From NCBI GenBank assembly GCA_005881575.1, contig VBCA01000009.1, positions 46,297-110,296 of the forward strand: a DNA stretch of 64,000 nucleotides, read 5' to 3'. Made by a program: the position numbers and the translations under genes. This DNA is from Betaproteobacteria bacterium (GTDB taxonomy: Bacteria; Pseudomonadota; Gammaproteobacteria; Burkholderiales; SG8-39). This document shows positions 10,146-20,216 of this stretch, piece after piece (the stretch's first letter is position 1; each line of letters begins with the position of its first letter). The notes beneath the pieces were generated by a model, which worked only from the letters and a program-made list of their open reading frames with translations, did no database searches and had not been told where the DNA came from.

Positions 10146-11726
10146 GTGCCGTCGCTCAGCGCCGCCGACCACTCGGTCAGCCCGCCTAGAATCCATATTC
10201 CCCGCGACTACAACGCCGCGTACGATTTGGTCCAGCGCAACCTCTCTGCTGGACGCGCGGACAAGGTCGCGTTCGTGGACGACGCGGGTCGATATACCTT
10301 CGGCGAGCTCGCGGAGCGCGTGAACCGCTTCGGGTCGGGGCTTCGGGCAATAGGGCTCGAGATGGAGCACCGGGTGCTGCTCGCACTCACCGACACGATC
10401 GATTTCCCGACCGCTTTCCTCGGCGCGATCAAGGCGGGGATCATCCCGGTCGCGGTGAACACGCTGCTGACATCGAAAGACTACGAATACATGCTCTCCG
10501 ACAGCCGCGCCAAGGCGCTCGTCGTCTCGGAGCAGCTGCTGCCGCAGTTCGCGCCGTTCTTGCCCAAGCTGCCGTTCCTGAAACACGTGATCGTTTCGAG
10601 CGGCGGCGCATCCGGCCACAAGGCGTTCAGGGACGTCCTCGCGAAAGGTTCACCCGAGTTCTCGCCCGCGCCGACGACCTGCGACGATCCCTGCTTCTGG
10701 CTGTATTCCTCCGGCTCGACCGGCGCGCCGAAGGCCGCCGTGCATGTGCATTCCAGCATGGCCGTCACTGCGGAGCTCTATGGGAGAGGCGTCCTTGCCG
10801 TCACCGAGAACGACGTGCTTTTTTCCGCCGCGAAGCTCGCCTTCGCGTACGGCCTGGGCAATGCGCAGACTTTCGCTCTCGCCGCCGGCGCGACCGCCGT
10901 CCTGATGGCCGAGCGCGCGACGCCGGCGTCGGTATTCAAGCGCCTCGCCGAAACGAGGCCCACGATCTTCTACGCCGTCCCTACGCTCTACGGGGCGATG
11001 CTCGCCAGCCCCGAGTTTCCGAAGGAGAAGTTCCTCGCGCTGCGCCTTTGCGTCTCGGCCGGCGAGGCCCTGCCGGCCGACATGGGCAGGCGCTGGAAAG
11101 AAAGGACCGGAGTCGACATCCTGGAGGGCATCGGTTCGACCGAGATGCTGCACATGTTCATCAGCGCCCGGCCGGGGGATGTGCGCTACGGCGCGACCGG
11201 GAAGCCCGTTCCCGGCTACGAGCTGCGCCTGGTGGACGAAGAGGGGGCTCCGGTAGGGCGCGGCGAGATCGGCGAGCTCCAGGTGAGCGGACCGACGAGC
11301 GCGGCGTGCTACTGGAACAACCGCGAGAAAAGCCGCTCGAGCTTTGTCGGCTCCTGGTTCAGGAGCGGCGACAAATTCAGGCAGGACGAGGACGGTTACT
11401 TCGTATACGCCGGACGCTCGGACGACATGCTGCGGGTCTCGGGCTTCTACGTCTCCCCGGCAGAGGTCGAGGCCGCGCTCGTCGGCCACGAGGCGGTGCT
11501 CGAAGCGGCGGTGGTGGGCCACGAGGACGACAACCGCCTGATCAAGCCGAAGGCGTTCGTCGTGCTCAAAGAAGGCCGCTCGCCGAGCGAAGCCCTCAAG
11601 GCGACCATGCAGCAGCACATCAAGGACAGGCTCGCGCCTTATAAATACCCTCGCTGGATCGAGTTCGTGAACGAATTGCCCAAGACTGCAACCGGCAAGA
11701 TCCAGCGCTTCAAGCTTCGCGGATAG
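10146..11726 (+). CDS. bclA: Benzoate-CoA ligase family protein, copy 1
   Basis: An AMP-forming aryl-CoA ligase that activates benzoate or a hydroxybenzoate with ATP and CoA. The product is about 526 residues, with the P-loop-like WLYSSGSTGAPKAAVHVHSS, the GIGSTEMLHMFIS substrate/adenylate region, the YAGRSDDMLRVSGFYVSP hinge and a C-terminal PKTATGKIQRFKLRG carrying the catalytic Lys. The GTG at 10146 is chosen over 10137 because AGGGGAG lies correctly in front and its N-terminus aligns with the paralogue at 25303. It follows the flavodoxin gene by 26 bp and is near boxBC and hcr. Whether it or the paralogue prefers 4-hydroxybenzoate is not readable. Confidence 0.92.
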   Translation: MPSLSAADHSVSPPRIHIPRDYNAAYDLVQRNLSAGRADKVAFVDDAGRYTFGELAERVNRFGSGLRAIGLEMEHRVLLALTDTIDFPTAFLGAIKAGIIPVAVNTLLTSKDYEYMLSDSRAKALVVSEQLLPQFAPFLPKLPFLKHVIVSSGGASGHKAFRDVLAKGSPEFSPAPTTCDDPCFWLYSSGSTGAPKAAVHVHSSMAVTAELYGRGVLAVTENDVLFSAAKLAFAYGLGNAQTFALAAGATAVLMAERATPASVFKRLAETRPTIFYAVPTLYGAMLASPEFPKEKFLALRLCVSAGEALPADMGRRWKERTGVDILEGIGSTEMLHMFISARPGDVRYGATGKPVPGYELRLVDEEGAPVGRGEIGELQVSGPTSAACYWNNREKSRSSFVGSWFRSGDKFRQDEDGYFVYAGRSDDMLRVSGFYVSPAEVEAALVGHEAVLEAAVVGHEDDNRLIKPKAFVVLKEGRSPSEALKATMQQHIKDRLAPYKYPRWIEFVNELPKTATGKIQRFKLRG

Positions 11727-11755
11727 TTGCTTTCGGTTCCTCGGCGGCTTAGAAT

Positions 11756-11771
11756 TTGAACGATGGTTCAA
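11756..11771. promoter_or_regulatory. Perfect palindrome over the TetR gene start (operator candidate)
   Basis: TTGAAC-GATG-GTTCAA is a perfect 6-4-6 palindrome whose centre contains the first ATG of the TetR gene. Its size suits a TetR-family operator, suggesting autoregulation of the TetR-hcrCAB operon. If translation starts at the ATG at 11814 instead, the palindrome lies in the leader. Confidence 0.55.
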
Positions 11772-12395
11772 GTTTTGAATCACAGTTCGAACGAAGCCCC
11801 CTTGTCGGAGCGCATGCAGCGCAAGAACGAGGCGCGACGCCTGGACATCCTGCGCGCCGCGGCGCGCGTATTCCGCCGCCTGGGTCTCTCGGCAACCGGC
11901 ATGCGCGAGATCGCCGAGGAAGCCGATCTCTCGCCCGGCAACCTGTATTACTACTTCAGCGGCAAGGACGAGATCCTGCTCTTCTGCCAGGAGCGCACGC
12001 TTGTGCGACTCCTCGCCTCGGTGGAAGAGGCGCGTACCGCCTCTGGTTCCTGCTCCGGGCGTTTGCGCGCGGTGATGAGCGCGCATGTGCGCTGCATGCT
12101 CGACGAGCTCGAGGGCGCGACCGCGCACCTCGAGGTGGAAGTTCTGCCCGAGGCTATGCGCAAGGGGGTCATCCAGAAACGCGATGCCTACGAGCGCGCG
12201 GTGCGCGGCCTTGTTGCCGAGGGGATAGAGCGCGGCGAATTCGCCCGGACCGATCCAGCGCTCGTCACGCGCGCCATGCTCGGCGCGGTCAACTGGACCG
12301 CGCGCTGGTACAGGCCCGAGGGCCCGCGATCGGTCGCCGAGATCGCCGATTCGCTCTCCGATTACCTCGTTCGAGGCCTCGTCCCGACAAAATGA
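11763..12395 (+). CDS. TetR-family transcriptional regulator of the hcr operon
   Basis: A 210-residue regulator with an N-terminal HTH (RRLDILRAAARVFRRLGL, then GMREIAEEADLSPGNLYYYF with the recognition helix) and a helical ligand-binding domain. The next gene, hcrC, starts inside its stop as ATGA, so regulator and 4-hydroxybenzoyl-CoA reductase are one transcript. A perfect palindrome covers the ATG at 11763. An internal ATG at 11814 has a better ribosome site (GGAGCGC) and would shorten the protein by 17 residues. The likely effector is an aryl-CoA or hydroxybenzoate, inferred from the operon. Confidence 0.88.
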   Translation: MVQVLNHSSNEAPLSERMQRKNEARRLDILRAAARVFRRLGLSATGMREIAEEADLSPGNLYYYFSGKDEILLFCQERTLVRLLASVEEARTASGSCSGRLRAVMSAHVRCMLDELEGATAHLEVEVLPEAMRKGVIQKRDAYERAVRGLVAEGIERGEFARTDPALVTRAMLGAVNWTARWYRPEGPRSVAEIADSLSDYLVRGLVPTK

Positions 12396-12889
12396 AGACG
12401 GCCGCCCCCACGAACGTCCACCTCACCTTGCGCGTGAACGGCGAGGAGCAGCAGGTTTCCTTCGCCCCGTACAAGACGCTGCTCGAAGTGCTGCGCGAGG
12501 ACATGAACCTCACCGGTACCAAGCACGGCTGCGAGCTCGGCGAGTGCGGCGCCTGCGCAGTGCTGGTGGACGGTGTGCCCGTGCTTTCCTGCCTCGCGCT
12601 CGCCCTTGATTGCGAAGGGCGGGCTGTCGAGACCGTAGAGGGCCTGGCGAGCGGCGGCAAGCTGCATCCGCTGCAGGCGGCCTTTGCAGACCTCGGCGGC
12701 GCTCAGTGCGGCTACTGCACCCCCGGAATCCTGATGACGGCGAAAGCGCTGCTCGAAAAAGACCCGAACCCGAGCCGCGAGAGGATCAAGGAAGCGATCT
12801 CCGGGAACCTGTGCCGCTGTACCGGCTACCAGCAGATCTACGAATCGATCGAGGAAGCGGCGAGAACGATGCGGGAGTCCAAGCGGTGA
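12392..12889 (+). CDS. hcrC: 4-Hydroxybenzoyl-CoA reductase gamma subunit (2Fe-2S)
   Basis: The small iron-sulfur subunit of a xanthine-oxidase-family enzyme, 165 residues. The first four Cys (HGCELGECGACAVLVDG and VLSC) form the plant-type [2Fe-2S] site. The second set (QCGYCTPG and LCRCTGY) forms the other [2Fe-2S] site next to molybdopterin. It passes electrons between the beta-subunit cofactors and the Mo subunit. Its ATG overlaps the TetR stop and its TGA overlaps the hcrA GTG start. The assignment to 4-HBCR rather than another molybdenum hydroxylase comes from the hcrB insertion described below and the box context. Confidence 0.88.
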   Translation: MKTAAPTNVHLTLRVNGEEQQVSFAPYKTLLEVLREDMNLTGTKHGCELGECGACAVLVDGVPVLSCLALALDCEGRAVETVEGLASGGKLHPLQAAFADLGGAQCGYCTPGILMTAKALLEKDPNPSRERIKEAISGNLCRCTGYQQIYESIEEAARTMRESKR

Positions 12890-15336
12890 CGAAACGCTTC
12901 GACGTGATCGGCAAGCCCCGCCGCCGGGTGGACGGCCGCGCCAAGGTGACGGGACTCACGCGCTTCGCCGACGACGTGGTGCTGCCGCGCATGCTGCATT
13001 GCAAGCTGCTGCGTTCTCCGCATCCGCATGCGACGATCGAGTCGATCGACGTTTCGCGCGCGCAAGCGCGGCCTGGCGTACACCTCGTGCTCACCGGCAA
13101 GGATTTCCCCGTCACCTTCGGCATCCTGCCGGTAACCCAGGACGAATATCCGCTCGCTCCAGAGCGTGTCCGCTACGTGGGCGATCCGGTCGCCGCAGTC
13201 GTCGCCCGAGACGAGCAGACCGCGTTCGAGGCGCTCGGCTTCATCGAAGTCGAGTACCGGCCGCTCAAGACCATCTCCGATCCGGAGGAGGCGCTCGCGA
13301 CGCCCGAGCCGCGCATTCACAGCTACGGCGAGCAGGGAAACATCCACCGCCTCCAGGCCTTCGAGTTCGGCGACGTGAACGAGGCGCTCGCCAAAGCCGA
13401 CCACGTGTTCGAGGATGTGTTCTTCTACCAGGGCAACACGCACCTGCCGATCGAGCAGCACGCCTCGGTCGCCGCGGTCGACGGCGAAGGCAAGCTCACG
13501 CTCTGGTCGTCCACCCAAGTGCCGCACTACATCCACCGGGCGCTTGCCAATGCGCTGCAGATTCCACCTGCGCACGTACGCGTGATCGCCTGCCCGAATG
13601 GCGGCGGTTTCGGCGGAAAGTGCGACCTGCACAATCACGAGATCGTGGTGTCGAAAGCGGCGATCCTGCTCGGCCGGCCGGTGAAGATCTGCCTCACGCG
13701 CGAGGAAGTCTTCTACATGCACCGCGGCCGCCATCCGGTGCTGATGAAAATGCGCACCGGCGTGACGAAAGACGGAAAGATCACCGGCATGCACACGCAG
13801 ACGCTGCTCGACGGCGGCGCCTATGGCGGCTACGGTGCGGCGAGCACCTTCTACACGGGCGTGCTCCAGACGGTGGCCTATCACATCCCGCGCTACAAGT
13901 TCGACGCCTGCCGAATCTTCACCAACAAGCCGCCTTGCGGCCCCAAGCGCGGGCACGGCACGCCGCAGCCGCGCTTCGGCCAGGAAGTGCAGCTCGACAA
14001 GATCGCGGAGAAACTCGAGATCGACCCGGCAGAGCTGCGCCTTTCCATCGTCGCCAAGCCCGATTCGCTCACGGCGAACTGGCTGAAGATAGGCACGATC
14101 GGCCTCGCCGAGTGCATCCGCAAAGTGGTGGCGAGCTCCGACTGGAAAAACAGATTCCGGAAACTCCCCGAAGGCCGCGGTGTCGGGCTCGCGTGCGGCG
14201 CGTATCTGTGCGGCGCGGGGTTGCCGATCTACTGGAACAAGATGCCGCAATCGGGCGTGCAGCTTCTCATCGACAGGAGCGGGCAGGTCACGGTGTTCTG
14301 CGGCGCGACCGAGATCGGGCAGGGGTCGGACGACGTGCTCGCGGCGATCGTTGCCGAAGTGCTGGGCGTCGACCCCTACGACGTGCGCTGCGTCACCGGC
14401 GACACGGGCTTGACGCCGGTCGACCTCGGCTCGTACTCCAGCCGGGTCACCGTGATGATGGGCAATGCCGCGATCCAAGCGGCCGAGCTGCTGCGCGATC
14501 TCATCGCGCGAGCGGCTGCCGAGCACATGGAAACCGTGCCCGAGAACGTCGGCTTCGCGCTCGGGCGCGTGTTCCGCGCCGACGATCCGGGAAAGCTGAT
14601 GAGCTTCCGCGAAGCGATCGTGCTGGCCGAGGAAAAATTCGGCACGCTGGGTTCGGTGGGCTCCTATTCACCGCCGCGCTCACCCGGCCGCTACAAAGGA
14701 GCGGGGGTCGGACCGTCTCCCGCTTACTCCTATACGGCGTGCGTGGTCGAAGCCGAAGTGGACCGCAAGACGGGCTGGATCACCGTGCCGAAAGTGTGGA
14801 TCGCGCACGACATCGGCCGCGCCGTCAACCCGGTGAGCGCGCGCGGGCAGGTCGAAGGCAGCGTCTACATGGGACTGGGCGAGGCGCTCATGGAAGAGCA
14901 GGTCTTCCGGCGCCTGCCGCCCAAGCTCTCCAACGCGCTCGTGCACAAGATTCCTTCGCTTCTCGAATACAAGAGCCTGACCTCGCTGGACATGCCCGAA
15001 GTCTTTACCGAGCTCGTCGAGGACCCGGATCCCAACTGTCCGTTCGGAGCGAAGGAAGTGGGGCAGGGGCCTTTGCTGCCCGTGATGCCGGCGGTCGCGA
15101 ACGCCGTGTACGACGCGATCGGGGTGCGTATCGACGAGCTGCCGATCACCCCGGACAAGGTGCTCGCCGCCCTGGAGAAAAAAGCCAAGGGCGAAACGCC
15201 GCGAGTCGGGCCGGAGAGTTTTCCCGATGTTCCCTACCCCGAGCCGATGCTCGTGCCGCCGCCCTGGGAAGGCGGCGACGGAAATTCCGTCAACACACCG
15301 CGGCGCAGGCCTTTGAAGAAGGAGGCCCTGGCATGA
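12886..15336 (+). CDS. hcrA: 4-Hydroxybenzoyl-CoA reductase alpha subunit (molybdopterin)
   Basis: The large catalytic subunit, 816 residues from a GTG that overlaps the hcrC stop. It binds the molybdopterin-cytosine dinucleotide cofactor and removes the para-hydroxyl of 4-hydroxybenzoyl-CoA, giving benzoyl-CoA. Family blocks are visible: GKPRRRVDGRAKVTG at the start, PNGGGFGGKCDLHNHE near residue 240, CGATEIGQGSDDVLAA near 475 and FGAKEVGQGPLLP near 722. In the last block Q727 stands where the xanthine oxidase family has its conserved active-site Glu. It is translationally coupled to hcrB through ATGA. Substrate specificity is inferred from hcrB and from neighbouring benzoyl-CoA genes. Confidence 0.87.
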   Translation: MTKRFDVIGKPRRRVDGRAKVTGLTRFADDVVLPRMLHCKLLRSPHPHATIESIDVSRAQARPGVHLVLTGKDFPVTFGILPVTQDEYPLAPERVRYVGDPVAAVVARDEQTAFEALGFIEVEYRPLKTISDPEEALATPEPRIHSYGEQGNIHRLQAFEFGDVNEALAKADHVFEDVFFYQGNTHLPIEQHASVAAVDGEGKLTLWSSTQVPHYIHRALANALQIPPAHVRVIACPNGGGFGGKCDLHNHEIVVSKAAILLGRPVKICLTREEVFYMHRGRHPVLMKMRTGVTKDGKITGMHTQTLLDGGAYGGYGAASTFYTGVLQTVAYHIPRYKFDACRIFTNKPPCGPKRGHGTPQPRFGQEVQLDKIAEKLEIDPAELRLSIVAKPDSLTANWLKIGTIGLAECIRKVVASSDWKNRFRKLPEGRGVGLACGAYLCGAGLPIYWNKMPQSGVQLLIDRSGQVTVFCGATEIGQGSDDVLAAIVAEVLGVDPYDVRCVTGDTGLTPVDLGSYSSRVTVMMGNAAIQAAELLRDLIARAAAEHMETVPENVGFALGRVFRADDPGKLMSFREAIVLAEEKFGTLGSVGSYSPPRSPGRYKGAGVGPSPAYSYTACVVEAEVDRKTGWITVPKVWIAHDIGRAVNPVSARGQVEGSVYMGLGEALMEEQVFRRLPPKLSNALVHKIPSLLEYKSLTSLDMPEVFTELVEDPDPNCPFGAKEVGQGPLLPVMPAVANAVYDAIGVRIDELPITPDKVLAALEKKAKGETPRVGPESFPDVPYPEPMLVPPPWEGGDGNSVNTPRRRPLKKEALA

Positions 15337-16348
15337 TGCGGCTGCCCTGGTTCGAATTTCATTCGCCGAGATCCATCAGTGAAGCGGCGAAGATCCTCGC
15401 GGCCGAAGGCCCGCAGGCGATGCTGATCGCGGGCGGGACCGATCTCCTGCCCAACATGAAGCGGCGCCACCAGACTCCGGCAACGCTCGTATCGCTGCGG
15501 CAGATCGAAGCCTTGAAGAAAGCCGCCAACGGGTCGGGTGTCACTTTGGGCGCCGCCTTCACGCTGAATGAAATCGTCGCGAACGCCGCGGTGCGCGAGC
15601 AGTACGCCGGGCTTTGGCAGGCGGCGGCGCAGGTCGCAACCGTGCACCTGCGCAACATGGGCACGCTCGGCGGCAACCTGTGCCTGGACACGCGCTGCAA
15701 CTACTACAACCAGAACTACGAGTGGCGAAAGGCGATCGACTTCTGCCTGAAGAAGGACGGCGAAATCTGCTGGGTCGCCACCGCCAGCAAGCGCTGCGTC
15801 GCGGCTTCCTCGACCGACACGGCGCCCGCGCTGATGTCCCTGGGCGCGACCGCGCGCCTGGTCTCCACGCAAGGCGAGCGCGACGTGGCGCTCGCAGATC
15901 TCTACAAGAACGATGGCATCGACTATCTCACGCGCCGCCCCGACGAGATCCTCACCGAAGTGAAATTGCCCGCGCCGGAGGGATGGAGGAGCAGCTACTG
16001 GAAGCTGCGCCGCCGCGGCGCGTTCGACTTTCCGGTGCTGGGTGTCGCTGCGGCGGTCAGGACCGCCAGCGACGGAACGGTCGAAGACGCCCGCATCGCG
16101 CTCGGCGCGGTGTCCTCGCGGCCTTTCCTCACGAAGGGCGGCGAGCTTCTCATCGGCAAGAAGCTCAGCGACGACGCCATCGCGGAAGCCGGCGCCAAGG
16201 TCGCATCGGCGGCGAAGCCGATGGACAACACCGACTTGGATCTCTACTGGAGAAAAGCGGTGGCTGCGGAATTCGTGGGCTACGCGCTGCGCGAGATCCG
16301 CGGCGATGACATGAGCGCGACGCGCGTTCGCATCGCGCGACACGCGCT

Positions 16349-16352
<4 letters not shown>
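15333..16352 (+). CDS. hcrB: 4-Hydroxybenzoyl-CoA reductase beta subunit (FAD, 4Fe-4S)
   Basis: The FAD subunit, 339 residues, with the flavin-binding AMLIAGGTDLLPNMK near residue 30 and NMGTLGGNLCLDTRCN near 110. What makes it 4-HBCR-specific is an insertion carrying C122, C138, C146 and C155, the spacing reported for the extra [4Fe-4S] cluster of the Thauera beta subunit; ordinary xanthine dehydrogenases lack it. The cluster is thought to adapt the enzyme to run as a reductase with low-potential donors. It starts inside the hcrA stop. Its stop shares a CTAG tetranucleotide with the convergent boxD stop. No dedicated ferredoxin is encoded next to it. Confidence 0.9.
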
Positions 16353-17893
<1,541 letters not shown>

Positions 17894-18071
17894 TTGGAAC
17901 TCCGATGCTTTTTCGACTGACGCTAGGATAGCCGAAGCGCGCGCAGTCTTGATTACACCGAAGAGGGACGGTGACGCGGATTAAAGCGACCGAGGCGGCT
18001 CTCACGCAGGGTGATGAACTAAGGTGCATTCTGCGGCGAATGACTCCCTTAGGCCAAAAGCAGTCATTCGG

Positions 18072-18545
18072 CTATACAGGTATGCTCGGACCGATCACTC
18101 GCTGAGTTTTGCGGCGTTCGCTCTCTCGCCGCTGCTGAGACAGCGCGAAGGACCATTCTAGTTGCCTACGTTCCTCCCCCCGGCGGCGGTCCTTCAGCCA
18201 CTCGACGGCTTCCGCCTCCCTTTGAAAGCTGCGGAGACGGATTCCCTGCTGGCGGCCAAGCAATGAGAAGTAATCGTGGGACATACCGAGTTCCACGGTA
18301 TCGCCGAGGAGGGCGATTTTGTGCATCGGATCCGATGCGATTTTCTTGAGAATCCTCAGAACACCGTGCCTCTCGATGGTGAACAGAGGCTTCGAAAGGC
18401 GCACGTGCATGAGAACGCGCGAGCACGGGTGATCGATGCTGGCCAATACCACGGCGTTAAGAAACTTCCGTGTCTCGTCGGGGGTTTCCCGGTCGAGCAA
18501 CTGCGCCCTGAGAAAACCGTTTTCGTTGGAGATCCGGTATTCCAT
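18072..18545 (-). CDS. Predicted STAS/SpoIIAA-like protein
   Basis: A 157-residue cytoplasmic protein of unknown role. The central part (RVLMHVRLSKP, HKIALLGDTVELGMSHDYF and LRSFQREAEAVEWL) resembles the SpoIIAA-like/STAS-like fold in which the last helix follows a strand ending in an Ala-x-x-Trp-Leu signature. The C-terminal 45 residues are rich in Arg, Glu and Gln and probably extended or helical, suggesting nucleic acid or protein contacts. It is flanked by gaps of about 180 and 240 bp and belongs to no obvious operon. The fold assignment is tentative. Confidence 0.55.
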   Translation of the reverse strand: MEYRISNENGFLRAQLLDRETPDETRKFLNAVVLASIDHPCSRVLMHVRLSKPLFTIERHGVLRILKKIASDPMHKIALLGDTVELGMSHDYFSLLGRQQGIRLRSFQREAEAVEWLKDRRRGEERRQLEWSFALSQQRRESERRKTQRVIGPSIPV

Positions 18546-18750
18546 AGTCCGAAGAACGCCCCGACGATAGCCAACATGACGATAATATTATTCGGTGACA
18601 CTAATTCATCGATTGAGGAGTTCTTTAGGCGCAAGGGAGCGCTGTTCACATTCTGCAGCTCGACTTGCGATGTGCGACGAGGCCGGGAGCGATGCTGCGT
18701 TCATCTATAGTCCCTTTGGGTTATTTCAGCGGCGTCGATGTTCAGCTACA

Positions 18751-18772
18751 GTTGTAGTTTCTTAGCTACAAC
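18751..18772. promoter_or_regulatory. Inverted repeat before a small gene
   Basis: GTTGTAG-N8-CTACAAC is a perfect 7-bp inverted repeat ending 16 bp before the start at 18789, and AGCTACA also occurs twice (18744-18750 and 18765-18771). It could be an operator or a leader hairpin close to the ribosome site; there is no T-run. Confidence 0.4.
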
Positions 18773-18788
18773 GCCAGGAGAGTGACAG

Positions 18789-19067
18789 ATGAACGAAGAC
18801 TTGACTTGGGAGGTCAGGTACGAAGCCACTGAACGCGAATCTCGGCAGAAAGCACTGGCAAAAGCGTGCTTCTACTGGAAAAAAGATGGACAACTCATGC
18901 GTTCTGCTGAATTCACGCAGTCAGAGCTTGAAGTCGAGTGCGAGCGGCTGTGTGAAACCGGAACAGATCTGACGCAGTTTGTGCTCGCTCTAAAGCAGCT
19001 CGCTCTTTCTACCGGACAAGCGTACAACGCTACCTCCTCTCTCCCCGTCGAACCCGGACGTTTTTAG
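18789..19067 (+). CDS. Small hypothetical protein
   Basis: A 92-residue acidic, soluble protein starting MNEDLTWEVRYEATERE. It contains a helical, charged middle region (SELEVECERLCETGTDL) and four Cys-free terminal segments; no motif was recognised. A good ribosome site (CCAGGAGAG) precedes the ATG, and a perfect inverted repeat lies just upstream, which together support a real gene. It converges on the PNPOx-family gene with no gap. Base composition is somewhat lower in GC than the catabolic genes around it. Function unknown. Confidence 0.5.
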   Translation: MNEDLTWEVRYEATERESRQKALAKACFYWKKDGQLMRSAEFTQSELEVECERLCETGTDLTQFVLALKQLALSTGQAYNATSSLPVEPGRF

Positions 19068-19679
19068 TCACCGGTCACCACGCGCCGGATCATCCCGCGG
19101 CAGCACGTCGGCGAACTCGTCGAAGCGCTTCCACTTCGGCACCGGCGGCGCATAGCCCTCGCGCGGCACGTAAGGCGAAGGCTCGACCGTCGTCATGCGG
19201 TGGATGTAGCGCGGGCAGTTGGGGAAGATGCGCTCGGCGCGCACGCGGACGATGAGTTGCGCGCCGGCAAAGCTCGCGAGCAGCGGATCGTCGCCGGCGG
19301 CGGACGCGCTGCCGTTGACGCGCAGGCGGTTCGGTCGCTCGAAGTCGATGAACAGCAGCGCCGCCGCTGGGTTGACGAGCAGATTGCCGAGGCTGCGGAA
19401 CATGCCGTTGCCGTCGTAGCTCGGGAACGCGAGCTCGGCTACGCCGGTCACGCGAACGAAGCCGGGCGCCCCGCCCTTGAACGAACAGTCGGGCCGCCCC
19501 TCGCCGTCGGCGGTAGCGAGGAAGAACATGGGGCGGGTTTCGATAAAAGCACGGTCTTCGTCGCTGAAGTCCCGGCGCGCCAGTTTCTCGTCGAGCCGGT
19601 CGGCGAGGCGGCGCGTGTCGAAGCGGTCCTGCAGCGCTCGCATGCCGGCGTGATACGCCGGGGATGTTTCGTCGTTCAT
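19068..19679 (-). CDS. Pyridoxamine 5'-phosphate oxidase-like FMN-binding protein
   Basis: A 203-residue split-barrel flavoprotein of the pyridoxamine 5'-phosphate oxidase superfamily. MFFLATADGEGRPDCSFKGGAPGFV near residues 50-75 is the FMN phosphate-binding strand-turn, and NLLVNPAAALLFIDFERPNRLRVNGSA forms the following strands; the C-terminal CPRYIHRM segment is common in this subgroup. Members reduce or oxidise various small molecules or bind flavin and haem; the substrate here is unknown. It lies directly before a VOC-family gene on the same strand with one base between them, so the two are probably cotranscribed. Confidence 0.75.
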   Translation of the reverse strand: MNDETSPAYHAGMRALQDRFDTRRLADRLDEKLARRDFSDEDRAFIETRPMFFLATADGEGRPDCSFKGGAPGFVRVTGVAELAFPSYDGNGMFRSLGNLLVNPAAALLFIDFERPNRLRVNGSASAAGDDPLLASFAGAQLIVRVRAERIFPNCPRYIHRMTTVEPSPYVPREGYAPPVPKWKRFDEFADVLPRDDPARGDR

Positions 19680-19680
19680 G

Positions 19681-20088
19681 CTAAACGATGTCTTCGTGCA
19701 GACAGAGGATGTTGCCTTCGGGGTCCTGGAACCACGCGGCCTTTTCGGAGCCGAGCACGGCTACGTGATCGACTGTCTTGAAGCCCGGCAGGTCGTAATC
19801 GGCGAACACGACACCGCGCGCCTCGAGCGCGCGGATCGCGGCGACGATGTCCTTGACCTGGAAGCTCAGCGTCGAGTGCGTGGCCTTGGTGCCGCCCGGT
19901 TTCGGGAAGAGCGCGACCTCGGTGCCGCCGCAGCGGTATACGAATTTTCCGCTGGCCTTGGCGCCGACGGCCTCGAGCCCGAGCTGTTCGCCGTAGAAGC
20001 GGCGTGCGCGCTCCAGATCGATGACCGGGAGCATGCAGCTGATCTGCGTGCCTTTCAGAACGTTGCTGCGTGGTGCGGGCGCGTTCAT
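19681..20088 (-). CDS. Glyoxalase/bleomycin-resistance (VOC) family protein
   Basis: A 135-residue VOC-fold protein. From the ATG at 20088, preceded by AAAGGAGA, it reads MNAPAPRSNVLKGTQISCML; an upstream in-frame ATG without ribosome site is rejected. PVIDLERARRFYGEQLGL is the classic first VOC motif, and the C-terminal AAWFQDPEGNILCLHE provides the last metal-ligand Glu in EGNxLxL(H)E form. Such proteins are metal-dependent isomerases, dioxygenases or binding proteins; specificity is not predictable. It is in a two-gene unit with the PNPOx-like protein and divergent from a LuxR-type regulator 128 bp away. Confidence 0.8.
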   Translation of the reverse strand: MNAPAPRSNVLKGTQISCMLPVIDLERARRFYGEQLGLEAVGAKASGKFVYRCGGTEVALFPKPGGTKATHSTLSFQVKDIVAAIRALEARGVVFADYDLPGFKTVDHVAVLGSEKAAWFQDPEGNILCLHEDIV

Positions 20089-20216
20089 GTCGTCTCCTTT
20101 GGTTTTCAGGCCGCCGGCGAAACCTTCCGGTCCGGGCGGGTGCGGCCTATACTCCGCTCGAAGGCACGACGACGCCATACGTGTTTCCACGTAGTCGCGC
20201 GCCTTGCGGGGAGTTC

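Noticed and set aside
12838..14526. Long open frame on the minus strand opposite hcrA, plus similar long antisense frames over most genes
   Set aside because: High-GC coding sequence gives long antisense frames; translations are rich in Arg, His and Ala without family motifs, while the plus strand has clear 4-HBCR subunits.
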